A stretch of 64,000 nt of DNA from Leptotrichia sp. oral taxon 847 (GTDB taxonomy: Bacteria > Fusobacteriota > Fusobacteriia > Fusobacteriales > Leptotrichiaceae), in contig NZ_CP014231.1 in NCBI RefSeq assembly GCF_001553645.1, positions 1,674,001 through 1,738,000 of the forward strand. The letters are read 5' to 3'. Under the pieces are notes generated by a model, which was not told the origin of the DNA, made no database searches, and worked only from the letters and a program-made list of their open reading frames with translations. The translations under genes and the position numbers were made by a program. Numbering within the stretch: position 1 is the stretch's first letter; each line of letters begins with the position of its first letter. Shown here in pieces: positions 48,203 to 56,436 of this stretch.

Positions 48203-49117
48203 ATGAGCGTTGTATTATTACCATTAATTGTTATTTTACTTGCTTTTTTTGCAGTTTTAGTGCTAAAAGCGATAAGAATTGTACCCGAATCAAAAGTATA
48301 TATTATAGAAAAGTTAGGAAAATATTATCAGTCACTAGATTCTGGATTGAGTTTCATAAATCCATTTTTTGACAAAGTGGCAAGAGTTGTGTCATTAAAA
48401 GAACAAGTTGTGGATTTTCCTCCACAGCCTGTAATTACAAAAGATAATGCCACAATGCAAATTGATACAGTCGTTTATTTTCAGATAACAGACCCAAAAC
48501 TTTACACTTACGGGGTTGAACGACCAATTTCAGCAATAGAAAACTTGACAGCAACTACTCTAAGAAACATCATCGGTGACATGACAGTTGACCAAACTTT
48601 GACTTCAAGAGATGTCATTAACACAAAGATGAGAAAAGAGCTGGACGATGCGACAGATCCTTGGGGAATAAAAGTAAATAGAGTCGAGTTAAAAAGTATT
48701 TTGCCACCTACGGATATAAGAGTTGCAATGGAAAAAGAAATGAAAGCAGAAAGAGAAAAAAGAGCCAATATTTTGGAAGCACAAGCAAAAAGAGAAGCAG
48801 CTATTTTAGTTGCTGAAGGGGAAAAACAGGCAGCTATTTTAGGAGCAGAAGCCAAAAAGGAACAGCAAATAAAAGAAGCGGAAGGGGAAGCAGAAGCAAT
48901 TTTATCAGTGCAAAAAGCAAAGGCAGAAGCTCTAAGAGTATTAAACGAAGCTGCTCCAAACGATAAAGTATTGTCTTTAAGAGCACTGGAAGCCTTTGAG
49001 AAAGCAGCAGATGGAAAAGCCACAAAGATTATTATTCCAAGCAATATGCAAAGTTTGGCAAATATCGCAACTGTATTTTCTGAGCTAACTAAAAAAGACG
49101 AAATTACTAAAAAATAA
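48203..49117 (+). CDS. SPFH/Band 7 (stomatin-like, QmcA-type) membrane protein
   Basis: A 304-residue protein with one N-terminal membrane helix (residues 4-24), the SPFH domain (IRIVPESKVYIIEKLGKYYQ, DSGLSFINPFFDKVA, VVDFPPQPVITKDN) and a long Ala/Glu/Lys coiled coil (KREAAILVAEGEKQAAILGA repeats). The end is IIIPSNMQSLANIATVFSEL, typical of the QmcA/YbbK group. It oligomerises into rings or scaffolds at the inner membrane. Paired with nfeD just upstream. AGGAGG precedes the start. Confidence 0.94.
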   Translation: MSVVLLPLIVILLAFFAVLVLKAIRIVPESKVYIIEKLGKYYQSLDSGLSFINPFFDKVARVVSLKEQVVDFPPQPVITKDNATMQIDTVVYFQITDPKLYTYGVERPISAIENLTATTLRNIIGDMTVDQTLTSRDVINTKMRKELDDATDPWGIKVNRVELKSILPPTDIRVAMEKEMKAEREKRANILEAQAKREAAILVAEGEKQAAILGAEAKKEQQIKEAEGEAEAILSVQKAKAEALRVLNEAAPNDKVLSLRALEAFEKAADGKATKIIIPSNMQSLANIATVFSELTKKDEITKK

Positions 49118-49187
49118 AATCTAATTTTTTTACAAAATTTTTGTAAATTTAATACAAAAGAGATTGTAAAAAGCCTAAAAAATTCCG

Positions 49188-49216
49188 TTGATAAAAGTGC
49201 TAATATGTGGTAAAAT
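49188..49216 (+). promoter_or_regulatory. Promoter of tpiA
   Basis: TTGATA (49188-49193), 17-nt spacer, TAAAAT (49211-49216) preceded by TGTGG. Confidence 0.7.
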
Positions 49217-49254
49217 TAAAATAAGAAAATTAATAAATATTGGAGGAAAGATTA

Positions 49255-50022
49255 ATGAGAAAAGTAATTGTAGCAGGAAACTGGAAGATGAATAAGACTG
49301 CAAAAGAAGCAGGAGAATTTTTTGCAGGATTCAAACCACTGGTAAAAGATGTTAAAAATGCAGGAATTATAATTGGAGCGCCTTTTACGGCATTAGAAAC
49401 AGCAGTTAGAGAAACAAAAGGATCAAACATCAAAATAGCGGCTGAAAATATGAACGCCAAAGAAAGCGGAGCTTACACAGGAGAAGTTTCACCTTTGATG
49501 TTAAAAGATTTAGGTGTTGAATACGTAATTTTAGGACATTCTGAAAGAAGAGAATATTACGGAGAAACTAACGAAATTATTAATGAAAAAGTAAAATCAG
49601 CGCTAGCACACGATTTAAAACCAATTTTGTGTATTGGTGAAAAATTAGAAGAAAGAGAAGCAAACACAACTCAAGATGTTGTAAAAAGTCAAATTATTGG
49701 CGGATTAAAAGATGTAACAGCTTCTGAAATGGCAAATATAATTTTAGCATATGAACCAGTTTGGGCAATCGGAACAGGAAAAACTGCAACTCCTGCACAA
49801 GCTCAAGAAGTTCACGCATTTATAAGAAGTTTACTTACAGATTTATTTGGTGCACAAGTTGCTGAAAATGTAACAATTCAATACGGTGGTTCAATGAACG
49901 ATGGAAATGCTGCTGAATTAATCGCTCAAAAAGATATAGACGGTGGATTAGTTGGAGGAGCAAGTTTAGTTCCATCTAAATTCACAGTAATCGTAAAAGC
50001 TGGAGACGCAGTAACTAAATAA
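49255..50022 (+). CDS. tpiA: Triose-phosphate isomerase
   Basis: Interconverts dihydroxyacetone phosphate and glyceraldehyde 3-phosphate in glycolysis. The start MRKVIVAGNWKMNKT carries the catalytic Lys, VILGHSERREYYGE the catalytic His, and AYEPVWAIGTGKTA the catalytic Glu and loop 6. GGLVGGASLV closes the barrel. The ATG at 49255 follows TGGAGGA; an extended frame from 49240 would overlap the ribosome binding site. It is 255 aa, complete. The next gene is secG, 40 nt downstream, a common pairing. Confidence 0.97.
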   Translation: MRKVIVAGNWKMNKTAKEAGEFFAGFKPLVKDVKNAGIIIGAPFTALETAVRETKGSNIKIAAENMNAKESGAYTGEVSPLMLKDLGVEYVILGHSERREYYGETNEIINEKVKSALAHDLKPILCIGEKLEEREANTTQDVVKSQIIGGLKDVTASEMANIILAYEPVWAIGTGKTATPAQAQEVHAFIRSLLTDLFGAQVAENVTIQYGGSMNDGNAAELIAQKDIDGGLVGGASLVPSKFTVIVKAGDAVTK

Positions 50023-50062
50023 TTATTTACTTTCCAGTCTTTGTACAATTTAGGAGGACTTA

Positions 50063-50269
50063 ATGTTAGAAAATTTATTAATCGTAGCTTTAGTAATATT
50101 ATCAGTCATTATGATAAGCGTAATCTTATTGCAGCCTGACAGAAGCCAAGGTTTAGCAAAAAGTGCGGCAAATATCTTAGATGAAGAAAAAGAAGGAATT
50201 GAAAAATTTACTGAAGTTGTTGCAACATTATTTTTAGTTGTTGCAATATTATTTCAAATAGTGAGATAA
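50063..50269 (+). CDS. secG: Protein translocase subunit SecG
   Basis: A 68-residue component of the SecYEG channel. Two membrane helices (LLIVALVILSVIMISVILLQ and VVATLFLVVAILFQIV) flank a short loop with SRQGLAK-like sequence (DRSQGLAKSAANIL). The usual glycine-rich GGxxxxF loop is reduced. Position after tpiA and the two-helix pattern support the call. AGGAGG precedes the start. Confidence 0.9.
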   Translation: MLENLLIVALVILSVIMISVILLQPDRSQGLAKSAANILDEEKEGIEKFTEVVATLFLVVAILFQIVR

Positions 50270-50273
50270 ACTA

Positions 50274-50304
50274 AGAGAGACATTTTTGTCTCTCTCTTTT
50301 TTTA
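50274..50304 (+). terminator. Terminator after secG
   Basis: AGAGAGAC (50274-50281) and GTCTCTCT (50288-50295), followed by Ts. Confidence 0.85.
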
Positions 50305-50431
50305 TTTTAATATTTAATCACTTTATGTAACTATAGTCATAAATCCCTATATTAATGAACTTGTATTAACATTTACACAAAATTACATATATTTTCAAAA
50401 TTTATAAACAAATTTATTTTTTCAAAAAAAA

Positions 50432-50463
50432 ACTATCTTAAAAAATTTAAGATAGCTTTTTTA
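50432..50463. terminator. Terminator of the cold-shock gene, usable in both directions
   Basis: CTATCTTAAA (50433-50442) and TTTAAGATAG (50446-50455) are perfect complements with A and T runs on either side. Confidence 0.8.
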
Positions 50464-50489
50464 AATAACAACAACATTTAACTTAACTA

Positions 50490-50687
50490 TTATTGAGAAA
50501 CTACATTTGTCGCTTGAGGTCCTTTTGGTCCTTCTTCTACATCAAAGCTTACTTCTTCACCCTCGTTAACTGTTTTGAATCCTTCTTTATTGATTTTTGA
50601 GAAATGTAAAAAATAATCTTGTCCATCTTCTCCTGAAATAAATCCAAATCCTTTTTTGTCGTTAAACCATTTTACTTTACCTAACAA
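50490..50687 (-). CDS. Cold-shock protein (Csp family)
   Basis: A 65-residue single-stranded nucleic-acid chaperone with RNP1 KGFGFIS and RNP2 DYFLHFS in the usual context ([20 protein letters not shown] and [12 protein letters not shown]). The best start is a TTG at 50687, 7 nt after AGGAGG, which gives the standard length and the usual M-x-GKVKWF beginning. An upstream ATG would put the ribosome binding site inside the gene. A leader of at least 70 nt upstream is AT-rich. Confidence 0.93.
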   Translation of the reverse strand: MLGKVKWFNDKKGFGFISGEDGQDYFLHFSKINKEGFKTVNEGEEVSFDVEEGPKGPQATNVVSQ

Positions 50688-50832
50688 AGTATTACCTCCT
50701 AAAAATTTACACCTCAAACAACTTGTTACAAATATTAATTTTGTTACATTACGCTTGCTTTTGGTTATCTGTAGTTAGTATACCATATTTTTCAAGAAAA
50801 AAACAGTTTTTTTTCAAATTTATTTAAAATTT

Positions 50833-51696
50833 CTACTTTTTCAAATATTCTAAAAGCGAACTATACCGCTTCCTAGCTTCATTATAGCCAATTTTATAAA
50901 CTTCTTCAAGTTTTGTCCGATTTTTTTCAATTCTTCCGAGTGTAAGCGGAATCTGTGGTTGAATTACAAAAATTTCCCCTCTTTTCTCCAAATTGTAAAC
51001 ATATTCCAATGTTTTATTATATCTACTAAATCTTGTTTTCATAAGTTCTACAAATTTTGGATATTTTCTATATTTCACTTTTGAAATTACACCTAATTTA
51101 CTTTGAGTTTTTCTGTAATGTTTATCTCTTGTAAGTACAACAATATTTTTCTTATTTCCTTTTTTTATTGAATATTTTAGCGGTATCGGATCGGCTACCC
51201 CACCATCCAAATATTTTTTATCTCCTAACTTTACCATTTTCGCTAAAAATGGAAGCGAGGCGGAAGCTCTTAAGATGTCAATATCTTTAATCGTATCTTT
51301 TACTTCAGGATACTCTGCCTCCCCTGTTTCACAATTTGTTATAACCGCCTGAAACTTTGTCGGATTATTTTTAAACGTTTCATTATCAAAAGGATTATAT
51401 TTTTCAGGAATATCATGATATGAATATTGTGTTTCAAAATAATTTCCAGTTTTTATCAAATTGTAAAAACTTCCATATTCCCTTTTCTCAATATGATCCG
51501 CAATCGCTTCAAATCCTCTTTTTTTCTGTTTAGATAAATAATTGACGCCAAGTAACGCTCCAGCTGAAACTCCAATGCAATTGTCTACCTCTACGTTTTT
51601 CTCCAGCAATAAATCCAGCACTCCTGCGGTAAAAATACCTCTCATACCTCCACCTTCAAGAACTAATCCTATATTTTCTTTGTTTTTATTTTCCAT
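50833..51696 (-). CDS. Patatin-like phospholipase
   Basis: A 287-residue lipid hydrolase of the bacterial patatin group (YjjU/RssA-like). The oxyanion loop is EGGGMRGIFTAGVLD, the nucleophile elbow GVSAG and the catalytic Asp lies in DGGVADPIPLKY. The C-terminal part (KRGEIFVIQPQIPLTLGRIE) matches the extended YjjU-type members. No signal peptide, so probably cytoplasmic. AAAGGGGAAA precedes the ATG. It stands alone between csp and the malY-like gene on the same strand. Confidence 0.93.
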   Translation of the reverse strand: MENKNKENIGLVLEGGGMRGIFTAGVLDLLLEKNVEVDNCIGVSAGALLGVNYLSKQKKRGFEAIADHIEKREYGSFYNLIKTGNYFETQYSYHDIPEKYNPFDNETFKNNPTKFQAVITNCETGEAEYPEVKDTIKDIDILRASASLPFLAKMVKLGDKKYLDGGVADPIPLKYSIKKGNKKNIVVLTRDKHYRKTQSKLGVISKVKYRKYPKFVELMKTRFSRYNKTLEYVYNLEKRGEIFVIQPQIPLTLGRIEKNRTKLEEVYKIGYNEARKRYSSLLEYLKK

Positions 51697-51850
51697 GTAA
51701 ATTTCCCCTTTTCTAAACTTGCTTTTTTTTATTATATCACTTTTTCTATAATAAAAAAATAGAAAAAACTAATTTCTTAACTTTCTCTATTTTCTTGTAA
51801 AGTTATTTTTTTATTTACAATTTATTTTTATATTTTCTCAATTTATATTT

Positions 51851-53059
51851 TTATTTACAAACTTCTGGAAAAACCTCTTTTAAAGCGCTGTAAAGTCTGT
51901 CCAAGGCGTCTTTTATGACCCAAGTTGGCGCAGCTAAATTTATTCTTTCAAATCCACTTCCATTTTTACCAAAAGTATAACCTTCGCTGAAATAAAGTTT
52001 TGCTTTTTCATTCATAAATTTTTTTAACTCTTCATTTGAAAGTTCCAAATTTTTAAAATCTAACCATTGAAGATAAGTTCCTTCAATTAACGGCGCACTT
52101 AAATTTACAAAATTTTTATTGAAAAAATCATGAACTAATTTTTGATTTTTGTCAATTAGTAAAATAAGTTCATCAAGCCATTTTTCACTTTCATTGTACG
52201 CCAATTCACAAGCTTTGTAACCCAGCGCTGCAAATACATGAGAACTTGATCTATCTTGTTCAATTTCAAATTTTTTTCGCAATTTTTCATTTTTTATAAT
52301 AATATTTGAAATTCCAACCCCCGCCAAATTAAAACTTTTTGTGGGAGCAGTACAAGTTATAGTAATTTCTGACAATTCGTCTGATAATGTTTGTAAAACT
52401 GTGTGTCTGTAATTCGGCATTATTAAATCAGAATGGATTTCATCAGAAATAATTATTAAATTATTTTTTAGTGCGATATTTCCAATTTTTTCCAATTCTT
52501 CCCTTTTCCAAACACGTCCTAACGGATTGTGAGGACTACAAAATATTAATAGTTTATTTTTTTCATCACTTGCAAGTTTTTCAAATTTTTCAAAATCAAT
52601 TTCATAGTAGTTATTTTCATTTTTTAACATCTCACATTCTACAATTTTTCTATTATTATTTTTTATAGAACTGTAAAAAGGATAATAAACTGGCGTAAAA
52701 ACAATAATTCCATCATTTTCTTTTGTAAACGCCTTCACACAGTCATAAATTGCTGAAACCACGCCGTTTGAACAGACAATCCACTCTTTTTTCACTTTAA
52801 AGTTATGCCTTCTATTAAGCCAATTAATCACAGCTGAATAATAACTTTCATAAGGTCCTGTATATCCTAAAATTGCACTGTCCAAATATTTTTTCAATCC
52901 ATCAATTATTTCTTTTGCAATTTTTAACTCCATATCTGCGACAGATAATGGAACAATATTATCAGCAATATTTGGGTCAATTTTATACATTTGATCCCAT
53001 TTATAGGATCCTTGTCCTTTTTTATTTATTATTGTTTCAAAATCATATTTTTTATTCAT
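51851..53059 (-). CDS. PLP-dependent C-S lyase, MalY/PatB family
   Basis: A fold-type I enzyme of 402 aa that probably cleaves cystathionine or cysteine (H2S-forming in related oral bacteria). Landmarks: SYKWDQMYKIDPNIADNIVPL SVADM, GYTGPYESYYSAVINWL, FCSPHNPLGRVWKREEL, ISDEIHSDLIMP and the PLP lysine in TAPTKSFNLAGVGISN. The end GFERINLAAPTWVIKDALDR is typical. The start at 53059 follows GGATGGG; a start five codons earlier is possible. Its promoter lies next to mobile element copy C. Confidence 0.92.
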   Translation of the reverse strand: MNKKYDFETIINKKGQGSYKWDQMYKIDPNIADNIVPLSVADMELKIAKEIIDGLKKYLDSAILGYTGPYESYYSAVINWLNRRHNFKVKKEWIVCSNGVVSAIYDCVKAFTKENDGIIVFTPVYYPFYSSIKNNNRKIVECEMLKNENNYYEIDFEKFEKLASDEKNKLLIFCSPHNPLGRVWKREELEKIGNIALKNNLIIISDEIHSDLIMPNYRHTVLQTLSDELSEITITCTAPTKSFNLAGVGISNIIIKNEKLRKKFEIEQDRSSSHVFAALGYKACELAYNESEKWLDELILLIDKNQKLVHDFFNKNFVNLSAPLIEGTYLQWLDFKNLELSNEELKKFMNEKAKLYFSEGYTFGKNGSGFERINLAAPTWVIKDALDRLYSALKEVFPEVCK

Positions 53060-53093
53060 AATTTTCCCATCCAAAATTTATTTTTATCAAAGT

Positions 53094-53122
53094 ATGATAA
53101 CATATTTTATTTTTGTAGTCAA
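53094..53122 (-). promoter_or_regulatory. Promoter of the malY-like gene, next to element C
   Basis: On the minus strand TTGACT (53122-53117), 17-nt spacer, extended -10 TGTTATCAT ending at 53094. The repeat of element C would span about -52 to -43. Confidence 0.7.
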
Positions 53123-53129
53123 ACATTTA

Positions 53130-53616
53130 TTAAAGCAAAAATGGTTTAAAAATTTTAATCGCAGATTTTTAATTTTAAACTTTTTAAGTTATTCTTGATT
53201 ACAAGATGTTATTTTGTTTAATATTATTTTTTTATTTTTTACATAAGGGGAAAGGACCGCCATTTCCCCTTATAATCCCCACGCTCGTCTAAGCATTTTT
53301 TTGAAGCAAAGCCGAAACTCGCACTAAACGTGCTCAAACAGTCGTCTTTACTCCAAAAAAATCACGACACCTTTTGTATAACAGTAGAATTTAAACCGTC
53401 GGAGCATTTTTATGTGCTGACAAAACTGTCTGAGCGTAAGCGAGTTTTTTGGCAGTGCATAAAAATATCGAAGACTAGCCGGGGTGCAGGGGTGCGGCAA
53501 TGAGCACTTCTGCTTAAAAAAGAAAAAAAAATTTTAGTAACTTTCTGAATTGAATGAAAAACTTAAAATAAGATTTTTTATTTACCCCTAACTATTTTAC
53601 TCTGTCTTAAAGCAAA
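53130..53616 (-). mobile_element. Intact mobile element copy C with 10-bp target duplications, upstream of the malY-like gene
   Basis: The element spans 53140-53606 (467 bp) in reverse orientation. It is bracketed by perfect direct repeats TTAAAGCAAA at 53130-53139 and 53607-53616. In its own direction it starts GACAGAGTAAAATAG and ends AAACCATT, one base longer than A and B. The left inner inverted end is intact (TACCCCTAA at 53583-53591), the right one is mutated (TTAATCGCA at 53155-53163). The hairpin TAAGGGGAAA/TTTCCCCTTA is conserved. The repeat near 53130 lies exactly 7 nt from the -35 box of the malY-like gene, as in copies A and B. Confidence 0.87.
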
Positions 53617-53705
53617 GATAGGGTAAAAATTAATTTATCCAATTTCTTTATTTTTGTTTGCAAAATATATTAATAACATCTTCTATTTCTACAAATGAGA
53701 GTAGT

Positions 53706-54092
53706 TTAATTATCTTCTGTAGTTCCTTTTTTTATTAACTTATTATTCTTTCTATAAAAATCCCATTCATCAATTTCTTTTCCATCTTTAAATTTACAAA
53801 TCCCGTATTCATTTCCAGTGCTATCCAATTTGATAATAGATTTTCCGCCATTTTTTTCACAATAAACTGAAGCTGGGTTAGGCATACCTATCATTCTTTG
53901 CTCAGGAATATCTTTATTTTCTATTTTTTTTACTTTTGGTAACTTTAAATTTCTGCTTTTTCTTTTTGTCGATGATTTTTTTATTACACTTCTAGAAACT
54001 TTTATAGGTCTTTTTCTCACAGTCTTTGCACCTGCAATATTCAATGAAAACATCATTATTACAAGTACAGTCAAACAAAATGAATTTTTCAT
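53706..54092 (-). CDS. DUF333-family secreted protein
   Basis: A 128-residue protein with a signal peptide (MKNSFCLTVLVIMMFSLNIA, likely cut after AGA), a very basic linker (KTVRKRPIKVSRSVIKKSS) and a C-terminal DUF333 domain: GMPNPASVYCEKNGGKSII, then NEYGICKFKDGKEIDEWDFY. The pattern NPAS-x-x-C-x-x-x-GG ... G-x-C-x-F-x-DG-x-x-x-EW defines that family, sometimes called hemolysin-like without proof. The two cysteines may form a disulfide. AGGAGG precedes the start at 54092. Confidence 0.85.
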   Translation of the reverse strand: MKNSFCLTVLVIMMFSLNIAGAKTVRKRPIKVSRSVIKKSSTKRKSRNLKLPKVKKIENKDIPEQRMIGMPNPASVYCEKNGGKSIIKLDSTGNEYGICKFKDGKEIDEWDFYRKNNKLIKKGTTEDN

Positions 54093-54254
54093 AAAATTTC
54101 CTCCTAAATTTTTATTTTCAAAAATTTTATCTTTTACCTTTTGACATCTCTTTTCGCACAAAGTTTAACATAAAAATATTTGTTTTTTATTTATTTACAA
54201 TTTATTTTCAAAATTTTTTTAAAAATTTTTTTTAATACTACTAATAAATTTAAA

Positions 54255-54470
54255 TTGTCAATGCAGTTTTTTGTTCCAACAAAACTGTTTGAGCACGATT
54301 ATGCGAGTTTCGGCTTTACTTTCAAAAAATTCTTAGACTGACGTTTAGATTATAAGAAGAAACGGTGGTTTTTTCACCTTATTTAAAACATAAAAAAATT
54401 ATATTAGGCAAAGAAATATTTTGTAATCAAAAATAAATATAAAAAGAAAATTACTTTATAAAAATTTTAT
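54255..54470 (+). repeat. Degenerate copy D of the dispersed mobile element
   Basis: The middle and right parts of the element are recognisable: AACTGTTTGAGCACGATTA, GCGAGTTTCGGCTTTACTTT, ATTCTTAGACTGACG, a ruined hairpin (TAAGAAGAAACGG ... TTTTTTCACCTTA) and AATATTTTGTAATCAAAAAT. The left third is missing. Its right end again points at a gene promoter (the desulfurase at 54558), but the boundary is too eroded to measure a spacing. Confidence 0.7.
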
Positions 54471-54493
54471 TTTAGTATAATAAAATAAAGGTA

Positions 54494-54522
54494 TTTATAA
54501 TTTTAAAAAAATATAGTATAAT
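54494..54522 (+). promoter_or_regulatory. Candidate promoter of the second desulfurase gene
   Basis: TTTATA (54494-54499), 17-nt spacer, TATAAT (54517-54522). Confidence 0.5.
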
Positions 54523-54557
54523 ATACAGGTAAAAAATAAAAAAAAGGAAAATTAAAA

Positions 54558-55703
54558 ATGATATATTTAGATAATGCGGCTAGTACAAAACCAAGAAAAG
54601 AAGTTATAGATGTGATGGTTTGTGCGATGGAGAAAAGTTATGCAAATGCCGATGCCATTCACGATTTTGGACATAAGATTTCGCTTAAAATTAAAAATGC
54701 TAAAAAGACTATTGGAAAGTATCTAAGACTTAATCCCGAGAGAATTTTTTTTACTTCTGGAGGTGGTGAAGGAAATAATATCATTTTGCAAGGAATTATC
54801 AATGCAAACTCAAAATTGAAAAAACATTTGATTACGACAAAGATTGAGCATCCATCGGTTTATGAAGTTTTCCGACACTATGAAAAAAATGGATTTAGAG
54901 TTGATTATCTTAATGTTGACAAAAATGGATTTGTAGATTTAGATATGCTTTCTGACTTGATTTGCAAAGATACTGTAATAGTATCAATTGGCGCTGTAAA
55001 TAGTGAAACTGGCACTATTCAAGATTTAGAGAAAATTTCTAAAATTATAAAGGAAAAAAATAAAGATACTTATTTTCATACGGATTTTGTACAAGGATTT
55101 GGACTTCCAAATATAAATTTTAGTAAAATTAAAGTTGACGCACTGACTGTGAGTGGACACAAAATCTATGCTCCAAAAGGGATTGGAGCTATTTATATCA
55201 AAGAAAACGTCAAAATTGACAGTGTTATTTTTGGCTCAAACAGTGCAAATGGCGTTATTAAAAGAACTTTGCCAACTGAGTTAATCCTGGCTTTCGAAAA
55301 AGCAGTCGAATTATTTTCTTGCGAAGATGAAAAAGAAGCTAGGCATTCTCAAAATTTTAAAATTAGTCTTGCAAAAAAATTGTCAGAAGAAATTGATGAC
55401 ATAAAAATAAATTCCCTTTTGACAGAAAAATCAACTCCAAAAATTTTGAATGTTTCGTTTAATGGGACAAAAGGTGAAGTTTTGACCCACTTTTTGGGAA
55501 TGTATGATATCTTTGTCTCAACTGGCTCAGCTTGTTCTTCTAAAATGGGAAATAGCAGAATACTGGCTGCGATGGGACTTAATCAGTCTGAATTAGATGG
55601 AGCGATAAGATTTAGCTTTTCTAATGAAAATAATCTTTCAGAAATTGATGAAATTGTAAAAAGAGTTAAAGAAAGCGTTGCAAGAATTAGAAAAATGAAA
55701 TGA
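54558..55703 (+). CDS. Cysteine desulfurase (NifS-like), probable partner of ThiI
   Basis: Class V PLP enzyme of 381 aa, related to but distinct from the copy at 27894. It starts MIYLDNAASTKPRKEVIDVM. FFTSGGGEGNNIILQGI and the PLP lysine in VSGHKIYAPKGIGAIYI follow. The active-site loop is STGSACSSKMGNSRILAAMG. It lies in a cluster with pepE and thiI. In Bacillus and relatives, a dedicated desulfurase (NifZ) sits next to thiI and feeds its sulfur for 4-thiouridine in tRNA; the same pairing is likely here. Confidence 0.92.
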   Translation: MIYLDNAASTKPRKEVIDVMVCAMEKSYANADAIHDFGHKISLKIKNAKKTIGKYLRLNPERIFFTSGGGEGNNIILQGIINANSKLKKHLITTKIEHPSVYEVFRHYEKNGFRVDYLNVDKNGFVDLDMLSDLICKDTVIVSIGAVNSETGTIQDLEKISKIIKEKNKDTYFHTDFVQGFGLPNINFSKIKVDALTVSGHKIYAPKGIGAIYIKENVKIDSVIFGSNSANGVIKRTLPTELILAFEKAVELFSCEDEKEARHSQNFKISLAKKLSEEIDDIKINSLLTEKSTPKILNVSFNGTKGEVLTHFLGMYDIFVSTGSACSSKMGNSRILAAMGLNQSELDGAIRFSFSNENNLSEIDEIVKRVKESVARIRKMK

Positions 55704-55755
55704 AAAAAATAATTAATATAAAAATACAAATTTTAAAAGAAAGAAGTGTGATTGT

Positions 55756-56400
55756 ATGAAAAAAATGTTTTTAACTTCATCATTTGGATATGTGGAAAGA
55801 TTGTTTAAAAGTTTTTTGGAAAATGATTTAGGTTTGGAAGATAAACTTGAAGGCAAAACTGTAGCTTTGATTCCAACAGCGGCATTGGTAGAAAATATTG
55901 ATATTCATATAAAAATAGCAATGGAAATTTATGAAAGCTTAGGAATGAACATAACGCTTTTAGAGCTTACAGAAGTGAGTGAAACTAAAGCTAAAGATTT
56001 GATAAATAACTCTGATATTTTACATATTTCAGGCGGAAATACATTCTTTTTGATGCAAGAGATTCAAAAGAAAAACTTGGCTGATTTTATTGTAAAAAAA
56101 GTTGAAAATGATTTGATTTATGTGGGAGAATCTGCTGGAAGCGCAATCACTAGTCCAGATATTGAATATGTTTCAGAATGCGACGACATTTCTTTAGCAC
56201 CAGATTTAAAAAATACGAAAGGACTTAATCTTGTGCCTTTTTATCCAGTTCCGCACTATGAAAGCGAACCTTATAAAGAAAGTTGTGAACGACTGGTTCA
56301 AAAATATAAAGATAAACTTGATTTGGTGCCATTTAACAATATCGAAGCCATAACTATCGAAGATGATGACTACAACTTAGTTACGCTTCACAAAATTTAA
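55756..56400 (+). CDS. Peptidase E-like protein (family S51)
   Basis: A 214-residue cytoplasmic serine peptidase of the dipeptidase E family. The nucleophile lies in YVGESAGSAITSPDIEY. The N-terminal pattern FLTSSFGYV, then GKTVALIPTAALVE, and the HISGGNTFFLMQEI motif are typical, as is PFYPVPHYESEPYKE near the end. PepE proper cleaves Asp-Xaa dipeptides; the specificity of this member is not known. It is located between the desulfurase and thiI, with 36-52-nt gaps, and is likely on the same transcript. Confidence 0.9.
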   Translation: MKKMFLTSSFGYVERLFKSFLENDLGLEDKLEGKTVALIPTAALVENIDIHIKIAMEIYESLGMNITLLELTEVSETKAKDLINNSDILHISGGNTFFLMQEIQKKNLADFIVKKVENDLIYVGESAGSAITSPDIEYVSECDDISLAPDLKNTKGLNLVPFYPVPHYESEPYKESCERLVQKYKDKLDLVPFNNIEAITIEDDDYNLVTLHKI

Positions 56401-56436
56401 TAAAAAAAGAAAAGAAAGAAGGAAAAAAATAAAAAA

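Noticed and set aside
54470-54500. Target duplication beside degenerate copy D
   Set aside because: The right boundary is eroded by several bases and no matching left repeat could be found, so spacing is uncertain by a few nucleotides.
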